A stretch of DNA of 64,000 nt from the NCBI GenBank assembly GCA_947627465.1, contig CANQWD010000005.1, forward strand, positions 45,910 through 109,909, written 5' to 3'. The position numbers and the translations under genes were made by a program. This stretch comes from an uncultured Clostridia bacterium. GTDB taxonomy: Bacteria; Bacillota; Clostridia; Oscillospirales; Ruminococcaceae. Of the stretch, positions 1 to 8,790 are shown piece by piece. The notes beneath the pieces were generated by a model. That model was not told the origin of the DNA, ran no database searches, and saw nothing but the letters and a program-made list of their open reading frames with translations. The stretch's first letter is position 1; each line of letters opens with the position of its first letter.

Positions 1-1012
1 TACCGGATTCCTCGCCGACATATATAATTGAGGTGAACATGCCCTCAAATATACCTGTTTTTTCTACCGCTTTCGACATCGGTTCACCGAGCTTTATGTC
101 GTTTACTACGTCCTTGAACCGCTCGTGGACGTACATATTGTTGATTACAGCCACGGATTTTTCGATACACTCTACCATTTGAAGACCCGCGCCGTAAAGG
201 TTCGACATATTACGCGCAAACGACCCGGTGTACATCGTGCTGACCAGCTTGCCGACTTTCGGCATCTTCAGCTTCCACTCGTCTAATTTCAGCTTCGTGA
301 CGGGCGTTTTGTTCAAAATGACACATAATCCGACAATCGCGCCTATTACTATGATGTATACGTACCAATAATTTATCATCGAATTTGATACCGCGACCAA
401 CGCCTTTGATATCGGCGACATTTCGCCTTCCGGCATCATCGCGATAAACGAAGGCATTACCTTTGTGAACAGCAATATCATGACCGCTATCAACAATACG
501 CCCAAAATAATCGGGTATACCAAAGCGCTTTTCAGCTTGTTCATTGTCTTGTTTGAGTTCGCGTAGTGCTCGGACAGACGGTTGAACATTACGTCCAGCG
601 TACCGGACGCCTCGCCTGCCGCCACAAGGCTCACGAACATTTCTGGGAACACGCCCGGCTTCGATTTCAGCACGTCCGAAAAAGATTTACCTTTTTGAAC
701 TTCCTCGTAAATGTCGAGAAGCGCCGCTTTTGCCTTTTTGTTCTCCTGCTGTTCCTGCAGTATGTACAGCGCCCTTACAAGCGACAGACCCGCGCCCGTC
801 ATGGACGCCAGCTGACGGCTGATAAACGATACCTCGTTTACTTTAAACTTGTACTTGACGTCCGCTGCGCCCGCGCCCAAATCTTTGTAGCTAGTTACAA
901 AGAGATTTCGCGCTTTCAGCTTTGCCTGAAGATCTCGATAATCTTCGGCTGTTTCGGTGCCTCTTACAGATCGCCCGCTGACATCGGTAGCGACATAAGA
1001 AAATTTATTCAC
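1..1012 (-). CDS. Type II secretion/type IV pilus inner-membrane protein, GspF/PilC family (3' end outside window)
   Basis: About 337 codons are present; the gene runs off the left edge, so the C-terminus is missing (family members are usually near 400 aa). The start is a GTG at 1010-1012, behind a GGAGG-type ribosome binding site at about 1019-1023. The protein begins with a short cytoplasmic region, followed by a T2SSF domain containing the family-typical run FISRQLASMTGAGLSL and PEMFVSLVAAGEASGTLD. A hydrophobic segment (LVYPIILGVLLIAVMILLF) and a second TM pair follow, then the start of a second T2SSF repeat (TGSFARNMSNLYGAGL). Members form the inner-membrane platform for assembly of pilins or pseudopilins. 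Partner genes would lie to the left of the window. Whether it serves pili, secretion or competence cannot be told from here. Confidence 0.9.
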   Translation of the reverse strand, partial: MNKFSYVATDVSGRSVRGTETAEDYRDLQAKLKARNLFVTSYKDLGAGAADVKYKFKVNEVSFISRQLASMTGAGLSLVRALYILQEQQENKKAKAALLDIYEEVQKGKSFSDVLKSKPGVFPEMFVSLVAAGEASGTLDVMFNRLSEHYANSNKTMNKLKSALVYPIILGVLLIAVMILLFTKVMPSFIAMMPEGEMSPISKALVAVSNSMINYWYVYIIVIGAIVGLCVILNKTPVTKLKLDEWKLKMPKVGKLVSTMYTGSFARNMSNLYGAGLQMVECIEKSVAVINNMYVHERFKDVVNDIKLGEPMSKAVEKTGIFEGMFTSIIYVGEESG

Positions 1013-1281
1013 CTAAAAACCTCCGTTCTCCAACAAACGATGTTGTGAATTTTAAGCGGCAAATTTCATTTTTGGGCGCAACTTACCCATAAGCCGCCTC
1101 TTTAGTAAATAAATTATACCATAAATTTTAACTTTTTGCAAGAGTTTTTGAATGTTTTTTTTAAATTTAAAAGAAAATTTTCCGTTTTTGACGTAGAATT
1201 TCAACACTTATATATGTGCAATTTGCCTAATCAACTACATATTGTGGTGAAACAGAAGTTACATAATATTTTAAGGCTGTT

Positions 1282-1461
1282 TTAAGGCAACACCGCACAG
1301 AGATTGTCGTCCGATTGCGTCGCCTAATTTTTCGTCAGATTGCACAAAATCGACGAATAAGGCTGGCGCCTATGAGGAGATTTTGGGCAAAAATGACGGA
1401 AAATTTGCAAGCGAGCGGGCGGCAAAGCCCGTAGGGCGGTCTTTGTGCGGTGTTGCCTTAA
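1282..1461. repeat. 180-bp MITE-like element with TTAAGGCAACACCGCACA terminal inverted repeats
   Basis: The ends are perfect 18-bp inverted repeats (TTAAGGCAACACCGCACA at 1282-1299 and its complement at 1444-1461). The interior has no convincing ORF. A shorter relative with nearly the same ends lies at 61876-61930. The element sits in the 599-bp gap upstream of glgP, between the divergent GspF-like gene and the glgP promoter. The rest of that gap (1013-1281) is AT-rich and shows nothing else I can name. Confidence 0.75.
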
Positions 1462-1515
1462 GCATTATTGTATGGGAAGGCGGAAGAAATTTATAAAATG
1501 TTTACAAAAAAATTC

Positions 1516-1544
1516 TTGATTTTGCGGGAAAATTGTGCTATAAT
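1516..1544 (+). promoter_or_regulatory. Sigma-A type promoter of glgP
   Basis: -35 TTGATT at 1516-1521 and -10 TATAAT at 1539-1544 are separated by 17 bp. The leader to the ATG at 1612 is about 60 nt. Confidence 0.8.
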
Positions 1545-1611
1545 ATAATATGTATAGAAATTATGCAAAAATACGACCCCAATTTCTGCGGTTTGATTTA
1601 AGGAGAACGCT

Positions 1612-3987
1612 ATGATCGACAAAACTTTATTGAAAAACGATTTTGAGGACATTATGCGCGACGCGCACTTCCGCGGCGGCAGACGCACTCCCGTTCAGCT
1701 TCACAACGCGCTCGCGAAAGCGATCATGAAGCAGGCGGTGCCTATGATGAGCTGCTGTGAGCCGTCTGGCAGAAGCGCGGCTTATCTTTCTATGGAATTT
1801 CTTGTGGGCCGCGCGGTTTACAACAACATTCTGTGCTTGGGACTGCACGATTACACCGAGGAGCTGCTCAACAGCGCGGGCGGCAGCCTCACCGATTTTG
1901 AGGAGATAGAGGACGCCGCGCTCGGAAACGGCGGATTGGGACGGCTTGCGGCGTGCTTTTTGGACAGCGCGGCGACCATGAAGCTGCCGCTTCGGGGTTA
2001 TGGTATACGTTATAAATACGGACTTTTTAAGCAGACTATCGAGGACGGATTTCAGAAAGAATATGCCGATGATTGGACGCGCTTCGGCGACCCGTGGAGC
2101 GTCCGCGTTGAGGACGAGGCGGTGACGGTGCACTATTCGACGGGCGATGTGAACGCCGTGCCTTATGATATTCCGGTATTCGGCTACAAGAACGATTTTG
2201 CGGGCACTCTGCGCTTGTGGCAGTCCGAGCCGTTGGACGATTTCGACTTTGACGCGTTCAACCGCGGCGAATATCTCACGGCTTCAAAAGGGCAGATAGA
2301 AGCGGAGAACATCTCCTGTACGCTTTATCCGAACGACGACACAAAAGAGGGCAAACTCCTCAGATTGAAGCAGGAATACTTTTTCAGCGCGGCTTCCATG
2401 GCGGATCTGGTAAGACGGCATCTCGCCACAGGCAGAGACATCAAGAGCTTCGCCGAGTTTAACACGGTTCAGCTCAACGACACGCACCCCGTGATAGCTA
2501 TTCCGGAGCTTATCCGCATATTGGTGGACGACTACAACATTCCGTTCGCTCAGGCGTTTGAGATCGCGAAAAAGACGTTCAACTACACCAACCACACGAT
2601 TATGTCGGAGGCTCTCGAAAAATGGGGCGCCGACCTTGTCGAGGAACTGCTGCCTGAAGTTTACGCGATAATTCTTCAAATAAACGAGGAGTTCATCTCG
2701 GATATGTACCGCCGCGGCATCGACCGCGGGCGCATTGAAAGCATGCAGCCCGTTGCGGGCGGCACTATCCACATGGCAAAACTTGCGATTTTCAGCTCTC
2801 AGTTTATAAACGGCGTTGCTAAGATACACACGGATATTCTCAAAAACAACGCGCTTCACGATTGGTACGAGCTTTTCCCCGAGCGTTTCCAAAACAAAAC
2901 GAACGGCATTACGCCGCGCCGCTGGATAGCTCTTTGCAATCCGAAGCTTTCCGCGCTTATCACCGAGCTTCTCGGCAGCGAGAACTGGATAACCGACCTG
3001 TCGCAGCTTGGAAAACTTCGTCAGTACGCCGACGATCACGCGGTTCTCAAGCGTTTTGAGCAGATAAAGCACGCGAATAAATCCGAGCTTGCGGATTATA
3101 TCGAACTTCACGAGGACATTCAAATAGATCCGAATTCTATGTTCGACATTCAGATAAAGCGTCTGCACGAGTATAAGCGTCAGCTTTTAAACGCATTCGG
3201 GATACTCTATATTTATTATGGTATAAAGGACGGCAGTATCTGCGTGGCAAACCTTGCGCCGATGACGTTTATATTCGGCGCGAAAGCCGCTCCCGGATAT
3301 GCGCGCGCAAAGGCTGTCATTAAGTATATCAACGAGATAGCCGATCTTGTAAACAACGACCCGACCATAAACGGACTTTTGAAAGTCGTGTTTATTCAGA
3401 ACTACCGCGTGACCTACGCGGAGAAGCTCGTAGTAGCCGCCGACCTGTCCGAGCAGATCTCCACGGCGGGCACCGAGGCTTCCGGCACGGGCAATATGAA
3501 GTTTATGCTCAACGGCACAATGACGCTCGGTACTTACGACGGCGCTAACGTTGAGATATGCGAGGAAGCGGGCGAGGAGAACAACTACATTTTCGGCGCG
3601 AGAGTGGACGATCTGACGCGCATTATGCCGAATTACGACCCCCGCAAGCTTTATTCCGAGAACACGCGTATCGCGAGAGTGCTAAACACGCTTATCGACG
3701 GCACGTTCGACGACGGCGGTACGGGCGCTTTCAGAGAGCTGTACTTCTCGCTTCTCGACGGCGCTTCGTGGCACAGACCCGATCATTACTACGTTCTCGG
3801 CGACTTGGAAAACTACGTTCAGGCAAAACTCAAAGCAAACAGCGATTTCAAATTCAATCACGACGAGTTTATTAAGAAGTCTTGGATAAATATGGCTTCG
3901 GCGGGCAAGTTTAGCTCCGACCGCACGATTGCCGAGTACGCGAACGATATCTGGAAGATAGTTCCCGACAATGACAAAAAAGCGTAA
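1612..3987 (+). CDS. glgP: Glycogen/starch/alpha-glucan phosphorylase
   Basis: This 791-aa cytoplasmic GT35 enzyme splits alpha-1,4-glucans with phosphate to give glucose-1-phosphate, using pyridoxal phosphate. The family hallmark GTGNMKFMLNG surrounds the PLP-binding lysine near residue 630. The N-terminal EFLVGR and the GNGGLGRLAACFLDS run are also clear, as is QLNDTHP in the middle. The length is normal, close to that of the shorter bacterial forms. The ATG at 1612 follows AAGGAG with good spacing. It is transcribed alone from the promoter at 1516-1544 and ends at the hairpin at 4099-4143. No other glycogen gene is adjacent, so whether the natural substrate is stored glycogen or imported maltodextrin is open. 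Confidence 0.97.
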   Translation: MIDKTLLKNDFEDIMRDAHFRGGRRTPVQLHNALAKAIMKQAVPMMSCCEPSGRSAAYLSMEFLVGRAVYNNILCLGLHDYTEELLNSAGGSLTDFEEIEDAALGNGGLGRLAACFLDSAATMKLPLRGYGIRYKYGLFKQTIEDGFQKEYADDWTRFGDPWSVRVEDEAVTVHYSTGDVNAVPYDIPVFGYKNDFAGTLRLWQSEPLDDFDFDAFNRGEYLTASKGQIEAENISCTLYPNDDTKEGKLLRLKQEYFFSAASMADLVRRHLATGRDIKSFAEFNTVQLNDTHPVIAIPELIRILVDDYNIPFAQAFEIAKKTFNYTNHTIMSEALEKWGADLVEELLPEVYAIILQINEEFISDMYRRGIDRGRIESMQPVAGGTIHMAKLAIFSSQFINGVAKIHTDILKNNALHDWYELFPERFQNKTNGITPRRWIALCNPKLSALITELLGSENWITDLSQLGKLRQYADDHAVLKRFEQIKHANKSELADYIELHEDIQIDPNSMFDIQIKRLHEYKRQLLNAFGILYIYYGIKDGSICVANLAPMTFIFGAKAAPGYARAKAVIKYINEIADLVNNDPTINGLLKVVFIQNYRVTYAEKLVVAADLSEQISTAGTEASGTGNMKFMLNGTMTLGTYDGANVEICEEAGEENNYIFGARVDDLTRIMPNYDPRKLYSENTRIARVLNTLIDGTFDDGGTGAFRELYFSLLDGASWHRPDHYYVLGDLENYVQAKLKANSDFKFNHDEFIKKSWINMASAGKFSSDRTIAEYANDIWKIVPDNDKKA

Positions 3988-4030
3988 TTTTTAAATTTGG
4001 CTATCACTTTTGGTCAATGCGCATTATCTC

Positions 4031-4084
4031 AATTGACGATGTACAATGTACAGTTGATAGTTACGATTGCGCGCTTCGTGCGCT
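4031..4084 (+). repeat. Intergenic repeat, copy 1 (GTACAATGTACAGTTGATAG type)
   Basis: The stretch reads AATTGACGATGTACAATGTA, then CAGTTGATAGTTACGATTGC and a GCGC-rich hairpin. It resembles the complement of 37683-37755, next to recJ. It lies between the glgP stop and its terminator. Confidence 0.5.
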
Positions 4085-4098
4085 AATTTAATAAATAT

Positions 4099-4143
4099 AC
4101 GCCGCGCAGACCCGAGATATCGGGTCTGCGCGGCGTATTTTTT
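4099..4143 (+). terminator. Intrinsic terminator of glgP
   Basis: The hairpin has a perfect 17-bp GC-rich stem (4099-4115 with 4120-4136) and is followed by ATTTTTTT. It also lies downstream of the convergent small membrane protein gene, but the T-tract favours the plus strand. Confidence 0.9.
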
Positions 4144-4191
4144 TACAATTCGGTTATTTCTTAATTCCGGTACATTGTCTATGAAAATTTA

Positions 4192-4404
4192 TTATCCCGT
4201 ACAGCCCCCCATACTTTCACAAGTTGCCGAAAGCATAATAATAAATATTATGAACGAGCAGCCGAGGAACATTCCGGCGAAATCGCTGAAGTTAGACCAA
4301 TCGCTCGCGTGTTTTCCTGTAACTTTATTAAAAAGTAGCTTCAGTAGGACCGTAAGTATCAATCCTCCGACGAGGGAAACTATTAAATACATATAAAACG
4401 GCAT
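4192..4404 (-). CDS. Small membrane protein, function unknown
   Basis: This 70-aa protein has two hydrophobic segments, roughly residues 5-25 (YLIVSLVGGLILTVLLKLLF) and 43-62 (FAGMFLGCSFIIFIIMLSA). They are joined by a short polar loop with NKVTGKHASDWSN. I do not recognise a family. The gene is supported by a strong ribosome binding site (AAAGGAGG, 9 nt before the ATG) and a good promoter at 4453-4481, so it is very probably expressed. It is convergent with glgP. Confidence 0.75.
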   Translation of the reverse strand: MPFYMYLIVSLVGGLILTVLLKLLFNKVTGKHASDWSNFSDFAGMFLGCSFIIFIIMLSATCESMGGCTG

Positions 4405-4736
4405 GGCGTTTTACCTCCTTTCGATTTTTGCGTTAATCTTCGTGACAATTATATAATAACACATAATTTTCGCTTTGTCAAGTAATATAATCAAAAATGT
4501 AAGTCACATTACATTTGCTGATATACAAATTCACCTATTGGATACATTATAATATTATCACGGTTGTAAGTTGTTTTAATCACGGTTTGGACTTCGCAGT
4601 CAGACAAGCGACTGTTTGACATCAAAAAAACGTACTGCACCGCCGTTTTTTGAAAAATCGTCCGGGCGTGGAGGAAACTGTGATAAAAAGTCAAAAAATT
4701 CAGCGTAATGCACAAAAAATAAAGCGGAGGTTTGTA
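4405..4736. other. Gene-free region between divergent small genes
   Basis: The 332 bp hold the minus-strand promoter at 4453-4481 and the leader of the HTH gene. A TATAAT at 4548-4553 is a possible -10 for the HTH gene, but no acceptable -35 lies 17 bp upstream. I see nothing else. Confidence 0.5.
4453..4481 (-). promoter_or_regulatory. Sigma-A type promoter of the 70-aa membrane protein
   Basis: On the minus strand, TTGACA (4476-4481) and TATTAT (4453-4458) are 17 bp apart. Confidence 0.8.
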
Positions 4737-5039
4737 ATGAATTACAATTTATGCCAGCAAATAGTAAACAAGCGTTTTGAGTTTGGAATGTCGCAGGCGG
4801 AACTTGCGCGGCGGCTGGACGTTTCAAGAAGCTCGGTGAACGCGTGGGAACTCGGTTTCGCCACGCCGCAGCTTAAACACGTCATTGAAATGGCGAGGAT
4901 ATTCGGCACGACGGTCGACAGTATGCTTAATATTTCGGAGGATGTTACTATTAACATCTCCGAATTAAACGAGGAGGAACGTCAGGTTGTATTTAATCTG
5001 GTGGACTGTTTGAAGAAGGCACATTCGGAAGAAAAATAA
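4737..5039 (+). CDS. XRE-family helix-turn-helix regulator
   Basis: This 100-aa protein has a Cro/CI-type HTH at about residues 5-60 (MSQAELARRLDVSRSSVNAW is the DNA-binding core). A short acidic C-terminal region with ELNEEERQVVFNLVDCL follows. The ATG at 4737 was chosen because GCGGAGG precedes it by a normal distance and the HTH begins right after it. Longer in-frame starts from 4650 lack a ribosome binding site. The targets are unknown; the divergent 70-aa membrane protein gene is the obvious candidate by position. No antitoxin-type partner is adjacent. Confidence 0.88.
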   Translation: MNYNLCQQIVNKRFEFGMSQAELARRLDVSRSSVNAWELGFATPQLKHVIEMARIFGTTVDSMLNISEDVTINISELNEEERQVVFNLVDCLKKAHSEEK

Positions 5040-5072
5040 AAAAGTTTCCTCCCCGCGTAACGGGGAGGAAAC
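5036..5072 (-). terminator. Intrinsic terminator of the 8656-5111 minus-strand operon
   Basis: A perfect 12-bp stem (GTTTCCTCCCCG at 5044-5055 with its complement at 5061-5072) is followed on the minus strand by a long T-run. It lies between convergent genes, so it may act weakly on the HTH gene too. Confidence 0.85.
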
Positions 5073-5110
5073 GACAGTATGCGGAAAATTTTACGCGGCG
5101 TTGTTTTCCT

Positions 5111-5719
5111 TTACTTTTCGGAACCCTCCAAGAAGTAACTCGCTTCCATATCCGCGACGGACAGCGCGAACGCGAGAGGATACGTTTCAAAAGCTCTGCC
5201 TATGGTGTTGCGTTCCTCAACTGCGCCGTAAGAAAAGCCCATGTGCCAGCGTATAGCCATAGCTTCCTCGCGCGAAAGCCGCATGAAGCCGCTTATCATA
5301 TAAACGCTCTTTTCGCCGTGACCGTAGGGCAGGCGGTCGTTTATCGTGTAGTACGGCACTTTTTCCCATTGCCCCGTTTGTTCGTTTTTTGCGTTCCGCA
5401 TAGATACGGTGTAAAAATTCACCTTGCAAATATCGTGAAGCAGAGCGACTATCGCGGCGGTCTCCTCGGAAACGTTCAGCCCGTACTTTTCCCGAACGCG
5501 CTCCCGCGCCAGATATTCTACAAGACACTCGTAAACGTTCAGCGAGTGCCGCAGAAGTCCGCCCTCGTAAGCGCCGTGATAGCGAGTTGAGGCGGGGGCT
5601 GTGAAGAAATCGCTTTTTTCGAGAAATTCCAGCAGCTTATCCGCTCCGTCGCGCGTTATTTTTTCATTGTAGATCTTGATGAAATCGTCCTTGTCCGTAA
5701 GTTTTGGTTCGTTTTTCAT
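5111..5719 (-). CDS. HD-domain protein (putative phosphohydrolase)
   Basis: This is a 202-aa cytoplasmic protein with an HD metal-binding pattern: a first His in LLRHSLNVYECL, the HD pair in VALLHDICKVNFY, and later histidines in PYGHGEKS and IRWHMG. This matches HD hydrolases related to the HDIG group, which act on nucleotides or RNA ends. The substrate is unknown. The ATG follows AAGGAG. It lies 17 bp downstream of the lipoprotein gene and is the last gene of a three-gene operon that ends at the 5036-5072 terminator. Confidence 0.85.
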   Translation of the reverse strand: MKNEPKLTDKDDFIKIYNEKITRDGADKLLEFLEKSDFFTAPASTRYHGAYEGGLLRHSLNVYECLVEYLARERVREKYGLNVSEETAAIVALLHDICKVNFYTVSMRNAKNEQTGQWEKVPYYTINDRLPYGHGEKSVYMISGFMRLSREEAMAIRWHMGFSYGAVEERNTIGRAFETYPLAFALSVADMEASYFLEGSEK

Positions 5720-5736
5720 AGAGCCGCTCCTTAATT

Positions 5737-6609
5737 TCAGTCGTCCCAGCCGTAAAATCTTACTTGCTGTTTGTTTAGGCGTTTGTTTTCAACGTCGAAT
5801 GTGTATTCGTACTTTATTATCTTATAGCCGTCGCCGTCGGGCACCGTCAAATGCTGTACGGCAAGCCCCGCGCTTTTCGGCTCCAGCTTCGCGCCGCGCG
5901 GCGATACTTCGCTGCCGTTTTCGTAAATGGGCAGTTCGGCGAGCTTTCCTCCGAATATCGAAAAAAACCGCTCGTAAACGGGAACTGCCGCCTCGTCCTC
6001 GCCCTGAAAGACCAGCCCGAAGATGTCGGGGTATTCTTCCGCACCGAAAAGATCTTTGTTTGAGATAAGGTCGCAGCCGTATGATAAGCCCTCGGCGGCG
6101 TTTTCGAGGATAATAAAGCGCACATCGGCGGGGATCTCGGGTTTCAGCCGGCTGATGAGTTTTCCTCCGTCGTAAAGCGAGATCGCGAAGTTGTCATAAA
6201 GCGTGCCGTTGATCTTCAGGGCGTTTGGATTTTCGGAGGTGCATTTTGTGCCCGAAATAACGACGTAGTAGCTTTTGCCGCCCGAATAAACGTCTTTCAA
6301 TATGTACGCAAGTTCGTTCTTGCGGATCACGGGCGCTTTGGGCGTTTCTTTCGCGGCAGATTTTACCGAGGAACTTTTTACGGATCCCGCCGCGCCTGAG
6401 GAGGAGCTTTGTCGAGCGGCGGAGCTAGTGGAGCTAGTGGAGCTAGTGGAGCCGGCGGATATTTCCGAGGAAATGCCGCGGCCGGGATTTTCGGCGTTTT
6501 GCGTTTCAGCGGAAATAGCGTACTTTTCGGGGGTGTAGGTCTCGTCCGCCATTTCGCAGCCGCTTAAAAATATTATCGCGGAAACCGCAAGACCCATGAG
6601 TTTTTTCAA
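5737..6609 (-). CDS. Lipoprotein with Ser/Thr-rich linker, function unknown
   Basis: The 290-aa product has a lipoprotein signal peptide: MKKLMGLAVSAIIFLSGC, with Cys18 as the lipidated residue. A low-complexity linker at about residues 50-85 contains GSTSSTSSTSSA, encoded by near-perfect 9-bp DNA repeats. A globular C-terminal part of about 190 aa shows no family I can name. The start is a TTG at 6607-6609 after GGGGGTGG. The next ATG, four codons on, would remove both lysines of the signal peptide, so TTG is preferred. It lies 22 bp after the SUFU-like gene and 17 bp before the HD gene. Confidence 0.8.
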   Translation of the reverse strand: MKKLMGLAVSAIIFLSGCEMADETYTPEKYAISAETQNAENPGRGISSEISAGSTSSTSSTSSAARQSSSSGAAGSVKSSSVKSAAKETPKAPVIRKNELAYILKDVYSGGKSYYVVISGTKCTSENPNALKINGTLYDNFAISLYDGGKLISRLKPEIPADVRFIILENAAEGLSYGCDLISNKDLFGAEEYPDIFGLVFQGEDEAAVPVYERFFSIFGGKLAELPIYENGSEVSPRGAKLEPKSAGLAVQHLTVPDGDGYKIIKYEYTFDVENKRLNKQQVRFYGWDD

Positions 6610-6631
6610 AATACCACCCCCTCGTTCGGGT

Positions 6632-8656
6632 TCAGCGCATAAAGCGAATATAATTGCCGTTTTGGTCGGGAAGAAGCAGAACTGCGTGCTCGTCGGTAAA
6701 CGTAAAGATCGCGGGAATTGCGCCCAGTTCTTTTTTCAGAGCGTTTTGTAGTTCGGTTATGCGCTCGCTTGTCGGAATAAGCGAGAATTTTTGGGCGGCG
6801 AAGTTTTCGGCGGCCCATTCTGCGGCATTTTCGGGGAACTTCGCTATTGCGGTCGTTACCAAAAACGGCTGTACCGCGTCGTTCAGCATATCTTCAACGT
6901 CCTCTTGCGTCTGCATATCCCCGTTCGTATCGATAAGTATCGGAACGGCTTTCATTCCGCTTGCCTTTGCCATATACGCTATATTTTTGAAGTCGTAAGC
7001 AAATTCGCCGTGCTTGGGAAGAACGACGCCCGCCCCGAGCGCTTCTTTCGCCGCGTTAACGGTTTTGAGATCCTCGTCGTGACGGTATTCGGAGAAATCC
7101 TTGAGAAAGTCATCAAACGCGCGGTCGATATATTTTGACAGTCCTTTGTAATATTCCTCGTCAAACGGCACGAAAAGATACGCTTCGTCTTGGAATTCCT
7201 CGCTGTTGTATTTTTCCGTTCCGAAATAGCTTTCAGCGTATTTATCGACGTCCGACGGGTAGAAATGCTCCGGGTCGCGTCTGTCCCAATTATAATAGTA
7301 GTCGGTGAAGCACGCGCCCATATAGCTGAACAAAAACAGTTCCAGATATCCGCCCCAGCAGTTTATGATAAACTCGCGCAGATCGGTTTGTGCGCCGTTT
7401 TTTACGTTGTCTATGATCTCGGGGAAGTGATCGTAAAACTCGGGCGCGGTAAGATCGTGTTCTACGCACCAGCGCAGAAAAATCGCCAAGTGATTGCAGC
7501 CGTTTTTCAGATTGAGCGGCAGATTTTTATCGGTTATCTTGTCGCCGTGCATTCGCGCGGAATCGATAGGACGCGGCTTGCTCTCGTCCTGAAAGCCCTC
7601 GCAGCAGTTTGGACGGTTTATATCCACAACGTGGCTTACGTTTTTCATGCGCTCCAAAAGAGCCTTCGTGTCGTTCGCTATTTTGAACTCCATTTCCTCG
7701 CGGTACAGAGGAATAACCTCGAAGAAGTTGACGCGGTCGCCGTTTGGCAGAACGCAGTATTCCGCGTCGTCGGGAACGCCCTCCGGGTAAAGCAGCAGCG
7801 AACCGCAGAAACCGTTGTTCGGCGCGAGAAAATTCTGATGATCCACCGAATGTCCCCAGCCGAGCCACGAATCGGTGTTCAGCGGCAGTTTTGCCAGATC
7901 TTTCAGCAAGGCGATCGGCCAGAACCAATTTTCGTCGTTTTCTCCGAGCTTCCAGTCGGGCGGCAAGCAGATAAGCAGTTCCGCGCGCGCGTTTTCATCG
8001 GCGGACAGAGCGTCGGGGATATTCATAAGGTGCGCGCCCATGCCCATTGTCACAAGCGTAAAGAAGTTTCGCTCCTTGGAGGGCGGTATGCAGGCGATAT
8101 CAAGGACGAGGTCACGCGAGGTTATTTCGTGAAAAACCGTCGGAAAATCGCCGTAATTATCCTTGATATGTTCTTCCAGAGCGTCAAGTTCGTCGTCGTC
8201 GTAAGCTTCGACGTCATCGTCGTAATCTTCTTCGGGAGAACCGTTTATCTCATCGAGCAAGCCCTCGATCTCCTCCATAAACCTGTCCGCGGAATCGAGA
8301 ACGTCCTCGGGCGGATTCATGTTCATTCCGCGTGCCAGACACACCTTTGCGCGTTCGAGAATATTTCGGCGAAGCTCGTCGTCATCCTCGCACTCGTCGT
8401 CGTCTGCAGCGCGCAGGAGAGCAAGTCCCATCATAAACTGCCATTTGTAATCGCCGTCCATACGGTCTTTCGTGCTTTCCAGCACGGCAATGGCACGCTT
8501 GTACTCCTCTTTATCAATATATGCCTGCGCGAGCCAGCTTAGAATTTCATCGTCCACGCTGTTTTGGGGGAGCGCCATGACAGCCGCGATGATTTTCTCG
8601 TTTTCGTCGTCGTCGCGCCATTTTCTGAAATGTCTGATAAGCTCGTCCTTATTCAT
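6632..8656 (-). CDS. Large acidic protein with TPR-like N-terminus and suppressor-of-fused (SUFU)-like domain
   Basis: The 674-aa product is predicted cytoplasmic. Residues 1-150 are helical and acidic, with TPR-like patterning (AQAYIDKEEYKRAIAVLEST). A region at about 170-320 (ITSRDLVLDIACIPPSKERN, VTMGMGAHLMNIPD, AELLICLPPDWKL) resembles bacterial SUFU-domain proteins. The C-terminal 120 aa (LIPTSERITELQNALKK) resembles SseB-type C-terminal domains; this last match is weak. The start at 8656 was chosen over an ATG 14 codons upstream because GAGGCGG precedes it. Related bacterial proteins often occur near polymorphic-toxin or immunity loci, but no toxin is seen here. It is the first gene of the 8656-5111 operon. 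Confidence 0.8.
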   Translation of the reverse strand: MNKDELIRHFRKWRDDDENEKIIAAVMALPQNSVDDEILSWLAQAYIDKEEYKRAIAVLESTKDRMDGDYKWQFMMGLALLRAADDDECEDDDELRRNILERAKVCLARGMNMNPPEDVLDSADRFMEEIEGLLDEINGSPEEDYDDDVEAYDDDELDALEEHIKDNYGDFPTVFHEITSRDLVLDIACIPPSKERNFFTLVTMGMGAHLMNIPDALSADENARAELLICLPPDWKLGENDENWFWPIALLKDLAKLPLNTDSWLGWGHSVDHQNFLAPNNGFCGSLLLYPEGVPDDAEYCVLPNGDRVNFFEVIPLYREEMEFKIANDTKALLERMKNVSHVVDINRPNCCEGFQDESKPRPIDSARMHGDKITDKNLPLNLKNGCNHLAIFLRWCVEHDLTAPEFYDHFPEIIDNVKNGAQTDLREFIINCWGGYLELFLFSYMGACFTDYYYNWDRRDPEHFYPSDVDKYAESYFGTEKYNSEEFQDEAYLFVPFDEEYYKGLSKYIDRAFDDFLKDFSEYRHDEDLKTVNAAKEALGAGVVLPKHGEFAYDFKNIAYMAKASGMKAVPILIDTNGDMQTQEDVEDMLNDAVQPFLVTTAIAKFPENAAEWAAENFAAQKFSLIPTSERITELQNALKKELGAIPAIFTFTDEHAVLLLPDQNGNYIRFMR

Positions 8657-8790
8657 CGTACAAATCACCGCCTCGTAACATTTTATAGTAAACGTCAAAT
8701 AATTTTGCCGTTTACTGTAAAGAATTTGCCTTGCACATACGTTCGCTGTCGCTCATTCCGTAAACGACAATTATCATTGCCGGTTTTTTG

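Noticed and set aside
7190..8542. Long plus-strand ORF (450 codons)
   Set aside because: It is antisense to the SUFU-like gene, has no ribosome binding site and a biased composition expected from the opposite strand of a coding region.
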